Position numbers and translations under genes: made by a program. The notes under the pieces were generated by a model. It was not told the origin of the DNA, ran no database searches, and saw only the letters and a list, made by a program, of their open reading frames with translations. From positions 186,001 to 250,000 of the forward strand of contig CAWFBW010000008.1 in NCBI GenBank assembly GCA_963814165.1: a stretch of 64,000 nt of DNA. Direction: 5' to 3'. Positions 27,746 through 37,256 of the stretch are shown here, piece after piece (within the stretch, counting starts at the first letter, position 1; the number at the start of each line of letters is the position of its first letter). Source of the DNA: DASRAA01 sp963814165 (GTDB lineage: Bacteria > Acidobacteriota > Terriglobia > Terriglobales > Acidobacteriaceae).

Positions 27746-27775
27746 GCAAATTAAAGGAAACAAAAGAGTTATACG
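27746..27775. repeat. Single 30-base unit shared with the tandem repeat at 45864
   Basis: Starts GCAAATT and continues with GAAACAAAAGAGTTAT plus CG at the end. The unit at 45894-45923 is nearly identical (GCAAATT, four different bases, then GAAACAAAAGAGTTAT). Both sites are close to a gene of the same Cys/His-cluster family (27806 and 45004). Confidence 0.6.
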
Positions 27776-27805
27776 TAAAGTCGTCATCCGTAAGGAGTTG
27801 CATGG

Positions 27806-28126
27806 CTACTTAGGGGCCCGATTGGGCTGGCGGAAGGGCAGCGCGGCCTGCTGGAGGTCGAATAGAACACGACCGGCACGGCCGAGTGGGACGCTACGGG
27901 AGGCGAGGGCGTTCAGAACCTCGCCGAGTGCCAACTGGATATCCTCGACGGATTTCATGCGAGGGAGGCGGGGGCCGAGGATGTCAGCGCGGCGGATGAC
28001 TCCGGCGGAATACTCGCTACGTTTGTGATCGCGGTGGTGGAAATAACAGAGCTTCTTGCGACGAAGGGCAGGGGAGCCGCAGGGGACGCCATCTTCTTTG
28101 AGATGGTCGCAGGTACGGTAGGGCAT
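27806..28126 (-). CDS. Small Cys/His-cluster protein, paralogue of the 45004 gene
   Basis: 106 residues, with AGGAG nine bases before the ATG. The N terminus has a probable zinc-binding cluster: C6, H8, C16, C27 and H30/H31 (TCDHLKEDGVPCGSPAL then LCYFHH), followed by a basic stretch and a helical segment (VEDIQLALGEVLNALAS). The gene at 45004 starts with the same pattern (TCTHIKEDGTYCGSPAL, CYFH) and the same downstream helix, but has an extra C-terminal half. I know of no function for this family; it appears to be multi-copy in acidobacterial genomes. Confidence 0.65.
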   Translation of the reverse strand: MPYRTCDHLKEDGVPCGSPALRRKKLCYFHHRDHKRSEYSAGVIRRADILGPRLPRMKSVEDIQLALGEVLNALASRSVPLGRAGRVLFDLQQAALPFRQPNRAPK

Positions 28127-28515
28127 TGGAACTCCTAGGGCTAACGCTCTTCGTTAGTCGCTATTCGCTTTTCGCCAAGAGCCAGTTGATGCAGGCTGCG
28201 GGTATTCCCGCAGCAAAGTCGAACAGTGTCCGAGTGGGTAGAGTAACCACTGCATGGTTACCATATGCAAAGATGGACGGGGACTGCAAGAGAATTCTGC
28301 AGAAAAAGTGCGTGGCGTTCCCGAATTGGGAAAACAATATCCACGACTGAGACACAGAGGCACAGAGAAGGCTTGGCAAAGATCAATTCACCACGGAAGA
28401 CACGGAACTCACGGAGACGGCTTTGGCCAGGAGCAAAACCAAAGGCAGACCAGATGATTGTGCGGCACAAATGAAAATCCCCACCCGGCAAAGGAAGCCG
28501 GATGGGACACGCGTC
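28127..28515. other. Intergenic region with one palindromic repeat
   Basis: About 390 bases with no credible gene. It contains a direct-repeat-like stretch (ACCACGGAAGACACGGAACTC at 28390-28411 is part of it). At 28479-28510 there is a member of the fixed-end palindrome family: CCCCACC, arms CCGGC/GCCGG, then GATGGGACAC, placed just beyond the stop of the leftward gene at 28516. Confidence 0.5.
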
Positions 28516-29139
28516 CTACTTCTTCTTGCCGGATTGTTTCTCTATCGTGTTGCACACGTCTAGGACAGCCTCCCCAATCGCCTCGTCAGTCATCATGCCC
28601 TTCATCGCCATGCCCATAAGCCCGCCTTGTCCCGCTTGGGCAGTCCCGACTGCGCGCCAGACGAGCTTCCCGGTCTGCCGGTCAAACAGGGTGCCCATCA
28701 CAATCGCCTTGCCCGTACTTCCGAAGGTCAAATGGGATGATGCGTCCTCCAAAGCGAGGACTAACACCCAGTGCGCTTCATCTGGCCCTAGCTTTCGGAC
28801 CCAGGCGTCCTGCGGTTCCTTCAGGTCGTCCTCGGAAACGCTCATGCGCATCGGCGGGGGGGCCTGCGTGCCCTTGACTTTTTCGGGCACGGTCCGGTAG
28901 CCCCGTCCTCGGAGACAGCGAGGAGCTTCAAAATCTACGGCTTGCAATCGTTTCTCGGGCTCTTTGTCCTTATTAACCGTAAGATCGACGGCTGGCAGAA
29001 TGTAAATGGTGTCGACTTCTTCAAACCGAAATCCCGGTTCGACAAAAATCGGTTGTTTCTTCTCCTTGGCCACCAGTGCGGGCACAAAACAGACCGCGAC
29101 AGCTACGGTCCAAAGGCTAATCCTGAGTCGAATATTCAT
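28516..29139 (-). CDS. Predicted exported protein, unknown function (four-gene export cluster)
   Basis: 207 residues with a signal peptide (about 1-24, ending VPALVAKEKK) and a GAGGTGA ribosome-binding site. The mature part begins with a segment about biological parameters of unknown kind (VDTIYILPAVDL) and contains a Gly/Met-rich helix (GQGGLMGMAMKGMM) near 175. It loosely resembles GNA1162/DUF799-type envelope lipoproteins but has no lipobox, so this is only a suggestion. It is the last gene of a leftward cluster of four small exported proteins. Confidence 0.55.
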   Translation of the reverse strand: MNIRLRISLWTVAVAVCFVPALVAKEKKQPIFVEPGFRFEEVDTIYILPAVDLTVNKDKEPEKRLQAVDFEAPRCLRGRGYRTVPEKVKGTQAPPPMRMSVSEDDLKEPQDAWVRKLGPDEAHWVLVLALEDASSHLTFGSTGKAIVMGTLFDRQTGKLVWRAVGTAQAGQGGLMGMAMKGMMTDEAIGEAVLDVCNTIEKQSGKKK

Positions 29140-29166
29140 TGACTCACCTCGAAATGAGTTGACAAC

Positions 29167-29796
29167 CTACTGCGAGGCACCGTAGAGCGTGCTCAGGGCT
29201 TTCGCCAGTTCTTCCGAATCCGACTTAAGGACCTTCCGGACTAAAAATTCGCTCTTCCAGACGACCATTCCTTTTGCGGGATCGATCAGAGCAACGGCCA
29301 GCAGAGTCTCGGATTGACCGGGCCACATTGCGCCGGACAGCGACGGTCCGTAGTAGCCTTTTGCACCGACGCGTACTCTGAGGTACTGTGCAAGTATTAA
29401 GGAAGGGCCGACCCGCTTAGCAATCTCAGCCAACATCGTTCGTAATTCGAGTGTCAGAGAGCCCCGGGCGAGCCGGCCAGACATGGGCTGTAGTTTCTCG
29501 ACCAATGTAGCAACATCTGGAAGAGTGGTTGCCGCGACATTGATCTCGAATCCCTTGGACCGAAGATAGCGTTTCCCCGCCACGGTCAATTGTTGACCTA
29601 GATCCGTGCTGCCGAACTTAGCCGGGTCGAGTGGAGATTCGTCCTGGAGCTTTTCAAATACCAGGCAAGGAGGGAGAAGCAGAACGCTTTTTTCGCTGCC
29701 GGCTGTGGCCGCCCTATCTTGCGGCGGGCCTGCTGGCGCCATAGGCACGATGGCGATTGCCACCACGGCGACGAAGGTGTGGAGTAAGCGGTCCAT
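29167..29796 (-). CDS. Predicted exported protein, unknown function (four-gene export cluster)
   Basis: 209 residues from the ATG at 29796 (MDRLLHTFVAVVAIAIVPM), which gives a proper signal peptide; a start seven codons upstream would be less typical. The mature protein begins with a low-complexity region, then VLLLPPCLVFEKL, a pattern similar to the LPAVDL segment in the neighbouring gene, followed by alternating helices and strands (SETLLAVALIDPAKGMVVWKSEF). The shared beginning suggests that this and the 28516 product are distant relatives, possibly CsgG/GNA1162-like; function unknown. Confidence 0.55.
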   Translation of the reverse strand: MDRLLHTFVAVVAIAIVPMAPAGPPQDRAATAGSEKSVLLLPPCLVFEKLQDESPLDPAKFGSTDLGQQLTVAGKRYLRSKGFEINVAATTLPDVATLVEKLQPMSGRLARGSLTLELRTMLAEIAKRVGPSLILAQYLRVRVGAKGYYGPSLSGAMWPGQSETLLAVALIDPAKGMVVWKSEFLVRKVLKSDSEELAKALSTLYGASQ

Positions 29797-29893
29797 TCGA
29801 GCATCTCGAAAACACAAGCTGCAGATTCCATCCAGGCCGATTTTTTTGAGGCAGGGTATTGCTGCTGCCCAACGATAACCCGCGCCCGAGAAG

Positions 29894-30508
29894 TCAGTTC
29901 TTTACGTCGTTGGAGTTGTAATTCGCACCGGCAAGCTTACGCAACACCGGAGAAGCCGACATGGCTTCGGCCGATTTCGCGGCTGCATCTTCCACTGATT
30001 TCCCGGAGAGAATTTTTGCATGTTTAGTATGCGAAAACCCATTGCCCTCCTTCTCCTTGGCAGCACCCTGAACGGTTTCGACCCACACTGTCTTGCCCGA
30101 TTTGTTCGTTGCGGTCCATTCCAAAACAACCAGCAGTTCGCGTTTTGAGTTGGCCCACATCGTCTTCGCGGCGCTGACATTGACAAACCTTGGGGTCAAC
30201 ACTATTTCCGAATCGGAGGAAGGCGAAGGTGAGGATGCTACCGTCAAACTGGAAAAAATTCCTTTCAGAGCGGGCTCAAGGTCTTTGCAGGCTGCTTCTC
30301 CCACCTCCCAGGCGTCTTCAACCTTAAACGCCGAGTGGTTCTCACCATATTTCGTGGCGCAGAATTCCGGAGTTAACACTAGCTGCGCTTGAAGATTCAA
30401 TCTCGAGTCTGCCGGGGTTGACCCCTGGCCCTGGGCGATGACTGGGGCGACAAAGAGCAACACCGCGCACAGCGAACCGACACGAGAACAAGTGAGTAAG
30501 CTCAACAT
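29894..30508 (-). CDS. Predicted exported protein, unknown function (four-gene export cluster)
   Basis: 204 residues from the ATG at 30508, which has AGGAGG six bases upstream; an ATG at 30523 lies within the upstream gene's end and is less likely. A signal peptide (cleavage near VIAQGQG) precedes a mature region with two cysteines and a C-terminal Ala/Ser-rich stretch (SVEDAAAKSAEAMSASPVL). No known domain is seen. It is the second gene in the cluster. Confidence 0.5.
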   Translation of the reverse strand: MLSLLTCSRVGSLCAVLLFVAPVIAQGQGSTPADSRLNLQAQLVLTPEFCATKYGENHSAFKVEDAWEVGEAACKDLEPALKGIFSSLTVASSPSPSSDSEIVLTPRFVNVSAAKTMWANSKRELLVVLEWTATNKSGKTVWVETVQGAAKEKEGNGFSHTKHAKILSGKSVEDAAAKSAEAMSASPVLRKLAGANYNSNDVKN

Positions 30509-30519
30509 ATTGACCCTCC

Positions 30520-31149
30520 TCAAAAAACCAAATCGAAAACTAACGGCTGGTCTGTCCCAGATTTAGTGACTGGGAGCTGAAGATGAATCTTTTCTCGAGG
30601 ACCCTTCTTTGGCGCTTGAACGTAGAGAAAACCGTGAGCGGACACGCCGGGAGAAAGCGTCTTACTCTGCAATTCTTTCTTCAGGATGCTTTCCTGAATC
30701 TGGGTGCCATGCACGGCCTTGACGCCGAGGACTATCGCAACCACCATTCCAGCCGGGGATATCGCTAAAGCGCTAGCCGTGCCTACGATTACGGCCCCTT
30801 TGGCCGCCTTTTCGCCCATCTTCGGCGTGGAAAGGCTGGAATCGGCCACGCCATAGGTAACTTTGGTCTTGTCGAACAGGAAACTCTCTTCCTGCGATCC
30901 GTTCTGCATCACGATGAAAATCGGGATGAAGCCTTTCGATGTCAGGTCGGTGTCGAAATAGGTCTTTTGCTCTTTGGGGTCCTCTACCGGCTGCAGTCCA
31001 ATCGAGAGGCCGTCGTGCTCTGCCTTGACAGCGTAATCAGCGACCGGGCGGACAGGATAGTCGGGAAACTTTTCGCCCGCGTAGACTGGCTGCCCCAGAA
31101 ACAAGGAAACAAGGCTGCACACAACCCTCACCAAATTGGTCCTGAACAC
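30520..31149 (-). CDS. Predicted exported protein with internal hydrophobic segment (four-gene export cluster)
   Basis: 209 residues from the GTG at 31149, chosen because AGGAGG lies seven bases upstream; the longer reading to 31215 lacks such a site. A signal peptide ends near QPVYAGEK. A Gly/Ala-rich hydrophobic stretch near 120-145 (AVIVGTASALAISPAGMVVAIVLGVKAV) may be a membrane segment. No family is recognised. It is the first gene of the leftward cluster ending at 28516. Confidence 0.5.
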   Translation of the reverse strand: MFRTNLVRVVCSLVSLFLGQPVYAGEKFPDYPVRPVADYAVKAEHDGLSIGLQPVEDPKEQKTYFDTDLTSKGFIPIFIVMQNGSQEESFLFDKTKVTYGVADSSLSTPKMGEKAAKGAVIVGTASALAISPAGMVVAIVLGVKAVHGTQIQESILKKELQSKTLSPGVSAHGFLYVQAPKKGPREKIHLQLPVTKSGTDQPLVFDLVF

Positions 31150-31354
31150 TGCGGCACCTCCTGAGACGGCCTGCCGGGCCGCACCTTCTCTAAAGCGAAC
31201 TCTGGATGAAAGCATCGATGGCGCAAGACTATGACTCTCTAGGGCACGACCTGTCGGTGATCTGGGTCACGTCTGAATGCTTTCCCACGAGCGGCGTCTT
31301 CCTTGAGCTGTTGGCCAGCGAAGGCGAAATTCAATTTGGTGCAGATGGCCCAGG

Positions 31355-31864
31355 TCATGAGGGTTTCACCTGCTGCTGTTCATTGTTCTTGGCTTTCTTG
31401 GACTTCTTCTGAGCCTTTCCGAGGTACTCCACTTCTTTGCCGGTGTGGGAGGTAAAGGCAGCGGTAATGTCCTTGTACTCTCTCTTGTCCATGCGGAGAA
31501 CGAGGGTTTTGGGAACGCTTTGCTCGTGGTAATCCATGTAGAGCCAGTGGCTCTTGGAGGAAGTCAGCATGACGACGGCGCCCGCCCCCAACGAAGCTAC
31601 CATCACCAAGGCACCCGCCGTGACGCGGTGCTTCTTGGTGTACTCGTAGGAGACCTTGTCCAACTAGCCATTGGGGATGGTAACGAAGTCGTAATCCGCG
31701 ACCCGCACAATGACCGTTTTGTTGGTGTCACTGAAGATCAGGTTGGCGTCCGCCTGTTTGTTTCTCGCGTCAACCACCTTCACGCCGCGAAAATTGTATT
31801 CCTCGGCAACGCTGACACTGAGCAACGTGAAGATCATGAGAGAGACCGCCATGATTCGTTTCAT
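31355..31864 (-). CDS. Exported conserved protein split by an in-frame TAG
   Basis: From the ATG at 31864 (AGGAGG upstream) a signal peptide (MKRIMAVSLMIFTLLSVSVA) leads to a small beta-rich domain ending DYDFVTIPNG, then TAG at 31664-31666, then in the same frame LDKVSYEYTKKHRVTAGAL and a transmembrane-like helix (VMVASLGAGAVVMLT). A Gln codon (CAG) in place of TAG would give one continuous protein of about 169 residues of a type I associate with acidobacteria. I read it as a nonsense change or a sequencing error, not as two genes. Confidence 0.55.
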
Positions 31865-31974
31865 CAGTGAGTTCCTCCTAGCTTGGAATGCCTGTAGCTG
31901 GCCCGAACTACTTGTGACGCCTCGCTCCCAGCCCATAATGCACAAGACAGGAGAGACCAGAGCGGGGCGTCCGA

Positions 31975-32690
31975 TTACAGGCTGATCTTGCGACGGGTCA
32001 TGCTGATCCCACCGAGCAGGCCGCTGCCAAGCAGAAGGAGCGTGGAAGGCTCGGGAGTGGCGCGGGCAGCCTGGAACGTGAGTTCCGGACCGGGCGCCAA
32101 AGTACTTTCGCGCGAATCGAATGTGATGTCGAGGTTGTCAACTTGTTGTGTACTAAACAACAGAAGCCCGTAGTTCGACGCAGGGTTGTCGATCCAACCC
32201 TGCACCAGCGATGCGGGCAGGTTGGAAAATGTAACGACGTCGCCGGGGTTCACGGTCAGGGAGATTGTGTCCAGCGACACGCACGTGACGTTCGTTCCGC
32301 AGATCGGGCCTGGCCCGAAGCTATTCCAGCTAAGCGTCGACTCGCTCCATGGCACCAAAACCGGAAACGCCTCAATCGTCTGCGACACTGTTCTGCTATT
32401 CCAGGTGCCGAAAACGTGTAAGGTGAGGGCTGCAGAACCGACAACGGTTTCACCCGAGAATCCAGAAAGGTCAAACCGAATGAGTGGATAAGAGTAGAAG
32501 CCTGGAGGCCCAATCTCTTCTAAATAGGGATCGTTACCGTGAATACTCGAGGGCCACCCAAGGTGGGATGGATGGTTATGTAGGTGTCAGCCACAGACGA
32601 AATCGTGCTGGCGCCCGCTGAAGGCACGACGCCAGCCAACGAAACGACAAAAGCCAAGGCAACGAGAAGTCGACGATTGGGAAGTGACAT
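31975..32690 (-). CDS. DNRLRE-type PEP-CTERM surface protein, frame interrupted by one base
   Basis: The start at 32690 gives a signal peptide (MSLPNRRLLVALAFVV) and STISSVADTYITIHP. After TVTIP a one-base loss at about 32524-32528 (a CCC run) moves the reading to the frame that continues EEIGPPGFYSYPLIRFDLSG, ALTLHVFGTWN and TLSWNSFGP, all typical of DNRLRE-type adhesin-like domains. The C terminus is a PEP-CTERM sorting tail (TPEPSTLLLLGSGLLGGISM then TRRKIS). The mature protein is probably exported and processed by an exosortase/archaeosortase-type system that lies elsewhere. Confidence 0.75.
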
Positions 32691-32996
32691 TTGCTTTCTC
32701 CTCATGCTCAAAAAATTTCTGGTTGCGAGCACGCAGAGCCTAGCACGATATCAAGCGGTTTCATCCACCGTCCGGCGCAGTTGATATGAAGTTAATATGA
32801 AATCGAGCTTTCAGTGGTAGATAGCGATGTTTCAGACTTGTTAGGTTGGCCTTTGCAGCACTGCCAAGGACGCTATCAGTACTGTACCCACCGGTCAGGC
32901 AGAATAGCTGGCAGGCGAACCAAGTAGACCAGGTCGAGTGAAGCTGGCAACATACCCACTAAAGTACAGCGGTCGGTCGCTTGCTTGCTCGCTCTG

Positions 32997-34459
32997 CTAT
33001 GGGTTGTGGATGTCAACGGGGAGGAACTCGGACTTGCAGCCAACCAGGCACCGGACTTTTTGGAATTCCTGCTCTTCTTCCAGACTGAAGGTGTGTGGGG
33101 TTTTGCCGTTGCGGTAGAACTCGTTGTGGATACCGCGAAAATAGTCATCCGGATACGCCGAAGTCAGACGAAAGCTGGTATCAAGCTCATACCAGATACG
33201 GCATCCAATGCCTTTATTGCATTCCATCGTCGAAAATCGGATCTTGCCATTTTCGACAGCCACACCCTGACCTTCGCTGAAGGGCGCCAAAGCTGCATTC
33301 AAATCGCTGCGATGGAAAACGAGCCGAAGTCGCTCATGCGCGACGCCCAGGCCATGGAGTTGGAGTTCGGGCCGTACGGTTTCGGTGGAGGCGCCAGACA
33401 GGCGGTCAGGATCCAGTACTAACAAGGTGGCCGAGTAGTAGCCGTTATTAATTCCAGTGGCGATAATCTCTTCCCGCCCATCGCCGTCAAGGTCCGCAAG
33501 AGTAATAAAGTCAATGCGCCCGGAATGCCAGTACTCGGACAAGGTTTTACCGTCGGCACTCACAATAGCGATCTGGTGGGGATACCAAGGAACGTGATGG
33601 CTGGAGACGACAATCCGAGAAGGTGTGCCAGGCGGCGCTTTCAGCACTTTAATATCATCGGTTTCGAATGTTGCCGGATCATCATTAAGCTCGGGCAACT
33701 CTCTTCCCGGTGTCCAGCGCCATTTTTCTTTGCCGCGATCCGAGTAGCAAATAAGAGTCGTCGAACGGGAAATATAGGTGGCGGGTTCCGCCAGTTTGTA
33801 AAGGAACAGAACGTCGGAGCGGCCTTTGCCGTCCAGGTCACCAATCCAACTACGACGCGCCAGGCCTTTCTCATAGTATGAGGGGGAGAAACCCTCAGGG
33901 AAGTTCTTGCGCCAAAGGTCTTCGCCCTTGGCATTCATGACAATGAGCGTTGACCCGTCCAAGCGCGCAGACTGAGGTTGGTCAACCACGGTGAACATTC
34001 GATACAGCAGGTAGAAGGCGCCACCTATCGCGGCGACGGCGGCTATCGCGGCAATGATCTTCAGTCGCCTGCGAGGACCCGCGGGCGGTGCCGGTAGAGC
34101 CCGTGCCTTTTGCTCTGCGCCGCGCGGCTCGGCCACAATCCAGCGCTTTTCTTTGTGGCCATTGGCAGCTACGGAGCGGTTGGGAAGGCAAATGATGACA
34201 GGGTCTTTCGCGTCGTCCCCGGCATAATAGGCATCAATAGCCTTCCTCAGCCGGTTCATTTCGGTCGCCACGTCGGCGGAGCGCTTGGTTCTGGTCTCGT
34301 CCGGCCAGAGTTCGCGAATCACCCGGTCGGGCTTAAGGGTGGTTTGCGAGTCCATGTTGTAGAAAAGGACTTCCAGCAACTTGGCAAGCTGGCTTTTGCC
34401 AGCGAAGCTCGCGCTGTGCAGAATTCTGTCGACCTGCTCCCGATGGCGGCGCGATCCAT
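32997..34459 (-). CDS. Winged-helix / transmembrane / FG-GAP-like regulator-type protein, frame interrupted by one base
   Basis: The N terminus (MDRAAI from the ATG at 34459) must shift frame at about 34439-34441 (a GGG run, one base missing) to reach EQVDRILHSASFAGKSQLAKLLEVLF, the start of an OmpR-like winged-helix module of a kind frequent in acidobacteria. One transmembrane helix follows (about residues 110-128 after the shift, LKIIAAIAAVAAIGGAFYLLY in outline). The extracytoplasmic part has FG-GAP/VCBS-like calcium-motif repeats (LADLDGDGREEI, IGDLDGKGRSDV). It could be a one-component transmembrane sensor; the ligand is unknown. Confidence 0.65.
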
Positions 34460-34640
34460 GGGCTGGGTGACTCCAGGTGAAGGTGGCCCGAAGTAGCTGT
34501 GCTGCAAAATGTCAGCAAGGGGTCGCCGCCAATTATGGCACGGCAATCGGGAATGTCAATGAGTCGTTACTGCATTTGGGTCAAATTAACCACCACGAAA
34601 GTGGAGCATGCGCGGGCTCCGAGACTGCCGCACTGCGCGC

Positions 34641-36054
34641 TTAGTTGCTCGACTTGGGTGGAGGCGGCTGCGCTGGTGGTGTAGTCGTTTTGTCCGGAGT
34701 GTCGGTGGCTGGTGTTGCGGCGGGCGCTTCCTTCTGCGGGGGCAGCGGGTAGTATCCGTGCTTCGCGGTGACAAGCAGGCCCGGGACGCTTCACGCGGAC
34801 TTCGATGTCGCGATAGGCGCTGGAGGCCGTCGGCTGCGCGTTGTATCCCAGGGTGTACTGGTTGCGGGCCTGCGAGGTGATGGTCTGGTAGGCGCTCTCG
34901 ATGGCTTCGCGCGAGGAGGAGTCGATGACGTCTCCACCGGTGGCGTTGGCGTACTTGGGAAGAATGTCGGTGTAGCCCTGTCCGGGAATGTGCAGCTTGT
35001 CGAGCTTGCTGAGGCCGGGGATGGCGTTACCTTCGACGCCGACGGCATAGATGGCGATGCCATTGGTGAGCAGCACCTTGAGAACTTGTGCGTAGCTGGC
35101 GCGGCTGCCGTATTCGTATCCGCTGCTGATGACGAAGATGATTTTGCGGGTGCCGCGGGGAAGATGCGACAGCTCGGTGGCCGCCGTGAGAATGGCGTCA
35201 TTCAGCACGTGCGACTCGCGGGTGCCGGTCTGATTGGTCAGCGGAAGCTGTCCGGGATCGACGGGCTTGCCGTTGGTGGTGGGTCCGGAGCCAAACGGTC
35301 CGCCAACGACGGGCGAGCCCGGATTCTGTCCACGGAGGTCGCGAATGCGTTGCAGCGAAAGTTGTAGGCGCTGGGTGTTACCGAAGTCGGCTTGCTTCTT
35401 GACGGTGTTGCCGTAGGTGAAGACCGCGACTTTGTCGAACGGGCCAAAGGAGCCGTCGAGCGCCGAGTAGGTGCTGGACACCTTTTTGAGCGTGGTATCG
35501 GAGATGCCAAGATCGATTACCAGAGCCGCCGACAACGGAAAAGGATCGCTGGTGAAGAACGTGAGCTTCTGTTTCACGCTGTCTTCGTAAACGCTGAAAT
35601 CCTGCGCCAGGAGGCCGTCCACGAGGCGGCCTTCGGGGTCTTTGACCGTGACCGGAACGCTAATGAAGTTGACGTTGACTTCGAGCTTGTAGAGTTCATC
35701 GACATCGCTGCCCGGAGCCTTGGTAGCGCCGCCGGCAGGCACGGTTTTGATGCCCTGGGAACCGGGGGGCGGGGCCTGCGGGTTGTCGGTGTTTTGCGAT
35801 GGTTCGCCGCTGGTGCGAGTGTTTCCGGAGGATTGCGGGTTTGTGTTGGGAGCGGTAGGGCTGTTGGTGTTTCCAGTTCCCGGAACCGGTGCTGTGACGT
35901 CAGGCGTAGGTTGGGGCGCCTGCGGTGGAGCATTTTTTTGCGGCGTGGGAGCATCCGGCAGCGGCTGTTGCGCCGCAGCGAAGGGAGCGGCGAGACAGAC
36001 GGCCGCCAGCAGAATGGCCAGAGAGGCCCAATTACGGCATCCACGCTTGAACAT
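34641..36054 (-). CDS. VWFA-related acidobacterial-type exported protein, frame interrupted by one base
   Basis: A signal peptide ends FAAAQQ, followed by a long Pro/Asn/Thr-rich linker (30-110), then the VWFA-related domain (VNVNFISVPVTVKDPEGRLV, then ALVIDLGISDT, in which the DxSxS metal site is degenerate). After VRVKRPG the frame changes at about 34778; removing one base from CCCGGG yields the expected end LLVTAKHGYYPLP followed by a Pro/Thr/Lys-rich tail stopping at 34641. Uncorrected, the gene would run to 34567 with an atypical Arg-rich end. It is divergent from a second VWA gene at 36159. Confidence 0.8.
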
Positions 36055-36158
36055 GTCGGGTGGCTGATCTCCAAACGAGCCGGAACTCTGCCTCAGTATA
36101 ACCGCAAGCGTGGAGTGGTGGCATCCGGCGGGTTACAGCGCTGAGAGATTGCAATACA

Positions 36159-37241
36159 ATGAAGGAATCCGGAAGAGATAAAGCAGGTAAATTGTTGATT
36201 CGCGTCCGCCGTTTCGTACTCGCTGTATTACTGGTGTTGTCGGCCTCGTGGTTGGCGGCGCAGTCCACCGTACATGATCAAGAGCCGCCGAAGTCGTCGG
36301 TTCCGCCGTCGACGCAGAGCGACCAGTCGCAGGAGCCGGAGGATTCCGGCAAGACGTTTAAGGCGCAGGTCAACGTCGTCAGCCTCTTCTTTAATGTGAA
36401 GGACAAGCACGGGATGCTGATTCCCGGGCTGACGAAGAACGATTTCGAGGTGATGGAAGACGGCAAGCCGCAGACCATTAAGTACTTTGCAGCGGAGTCG
36501 GACCAGCCGCTGACGCTGGGGATTCTGATCGACACCAGCCCCAGCCAGACGCGCGTGCTCACCATCGAACAGGAATCGTGCGTGGAGTTTCTGCACAGTA
36601 TCTTGCGGCAGAAAGACCTGGCGTTCCTGATCAACTTTGACTCGGACATCGACCTCGACCAGGACTTTACGAACAACGTGTCGGCGCTGAAGCGGTCGCT
36701 GGATAAGCTGCAAATTGGCGGCGGATCGGCTGGCGGTGGCCCCGTCGGACTGGGCGGCGGGCCGGTGCCGAATTCGAATCCGCGGAGCACCGCATTATAT
36801 GACGCGGTGTACCTTGCTGCCAACGACAAGCTCAAAACCGAGGTCGGCCGCAAGGCGATGATCGTGTTTACGGATGGCGAGGATTACGGCAGCCGGGTGA
36901 AGATTCGAGAGGCGATTGAAGCGGCGCAGAAAGCGGATGCAATTTGCTACGTCATACTTATCGCGGACCGCGGCGGCTGGTATCAGGGCTTCGGCTACGG
37001 AGACATGAAGAAGCTGGCGGATGAAACCGGCGGACGCGTGATCGAAGTCGGCAACAACCAGCAGAAGCTGCGGCAGGCGTTTGAGCAAATCCAGGCCGAA
37101 CTGCGCAGCCAGTACAACATTGGCTATTCGCCGACGAACACGAAGCTTGACGGTTCGTACCGCAAGATCCAGCTTCACACCAAGAGCGGCGACTACAAGA
37201 TCCAGGCCCGCCAGGGGTATTACGCGCGCGCCGGCGACTAA
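36159..37241 (+). CDS. VWFA-related acidobacterial-type exported protein
   Basis: 360 residues with an N-terminal hydrophobic signal (about 18-34, VLAVLLVLSASWLAAQS). After a short linker comes the VWFA-related domain: VNVVSLFFNVKDKHGMLI, a classical MIDAS DTSPS (GILIDTSPSQT), a Gly-rich loop near 190-205 and IVFTDGEDYGS. It ends with the usual YNIGYSPTNTKLDGSYRKI segment. Such proteins are abundant in acidobacteria; roles in surface interaction are presumed. It is complete, unlike its divergent neighbour at 34641. Confidence 0.88.
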   Translation: MKESGRDKAGKLLIRVRRFVLAVLLVLSASWLAAQSTVHDQEPPKSSVPPSTQSDQSQEPEDSGKTFKAQVNVVSLFFNVKDKHGMLIPGLTKNDFEVMEDGKPQTIKYFAAESDQPLTLGILIDTSPSQTRVLTIEQESCVEFLHSILRQKDLAFLINFDSDIDLDQDFTNNVSALKRSLDKLQIGGGSAGGGPVGLGGGPVPNSNPRSTALYDAVYLAANDKLKTEVGRKAMIVFTDGEDYGSRVKIREAIEAAQKADAICYVILIADRGGWYQGFGYGDMKKLADETGGRVIEVGNNQQKLRQAFEQIQAELRSQYNIGYSPTNTKLDGSYRKIQLHTKSGDYKIQARQGYYARAGD

Positions 37242-37256
37242 CCTGCGAGTTGCAGC

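Noticed and set aside
31355..31663. Separate small gene starting with TTG right after the TAG stop
   Set aside because: The segment continues the frame of the preceding one and has no ribosome-binding site of its own; a single interrupted gene is simpler.
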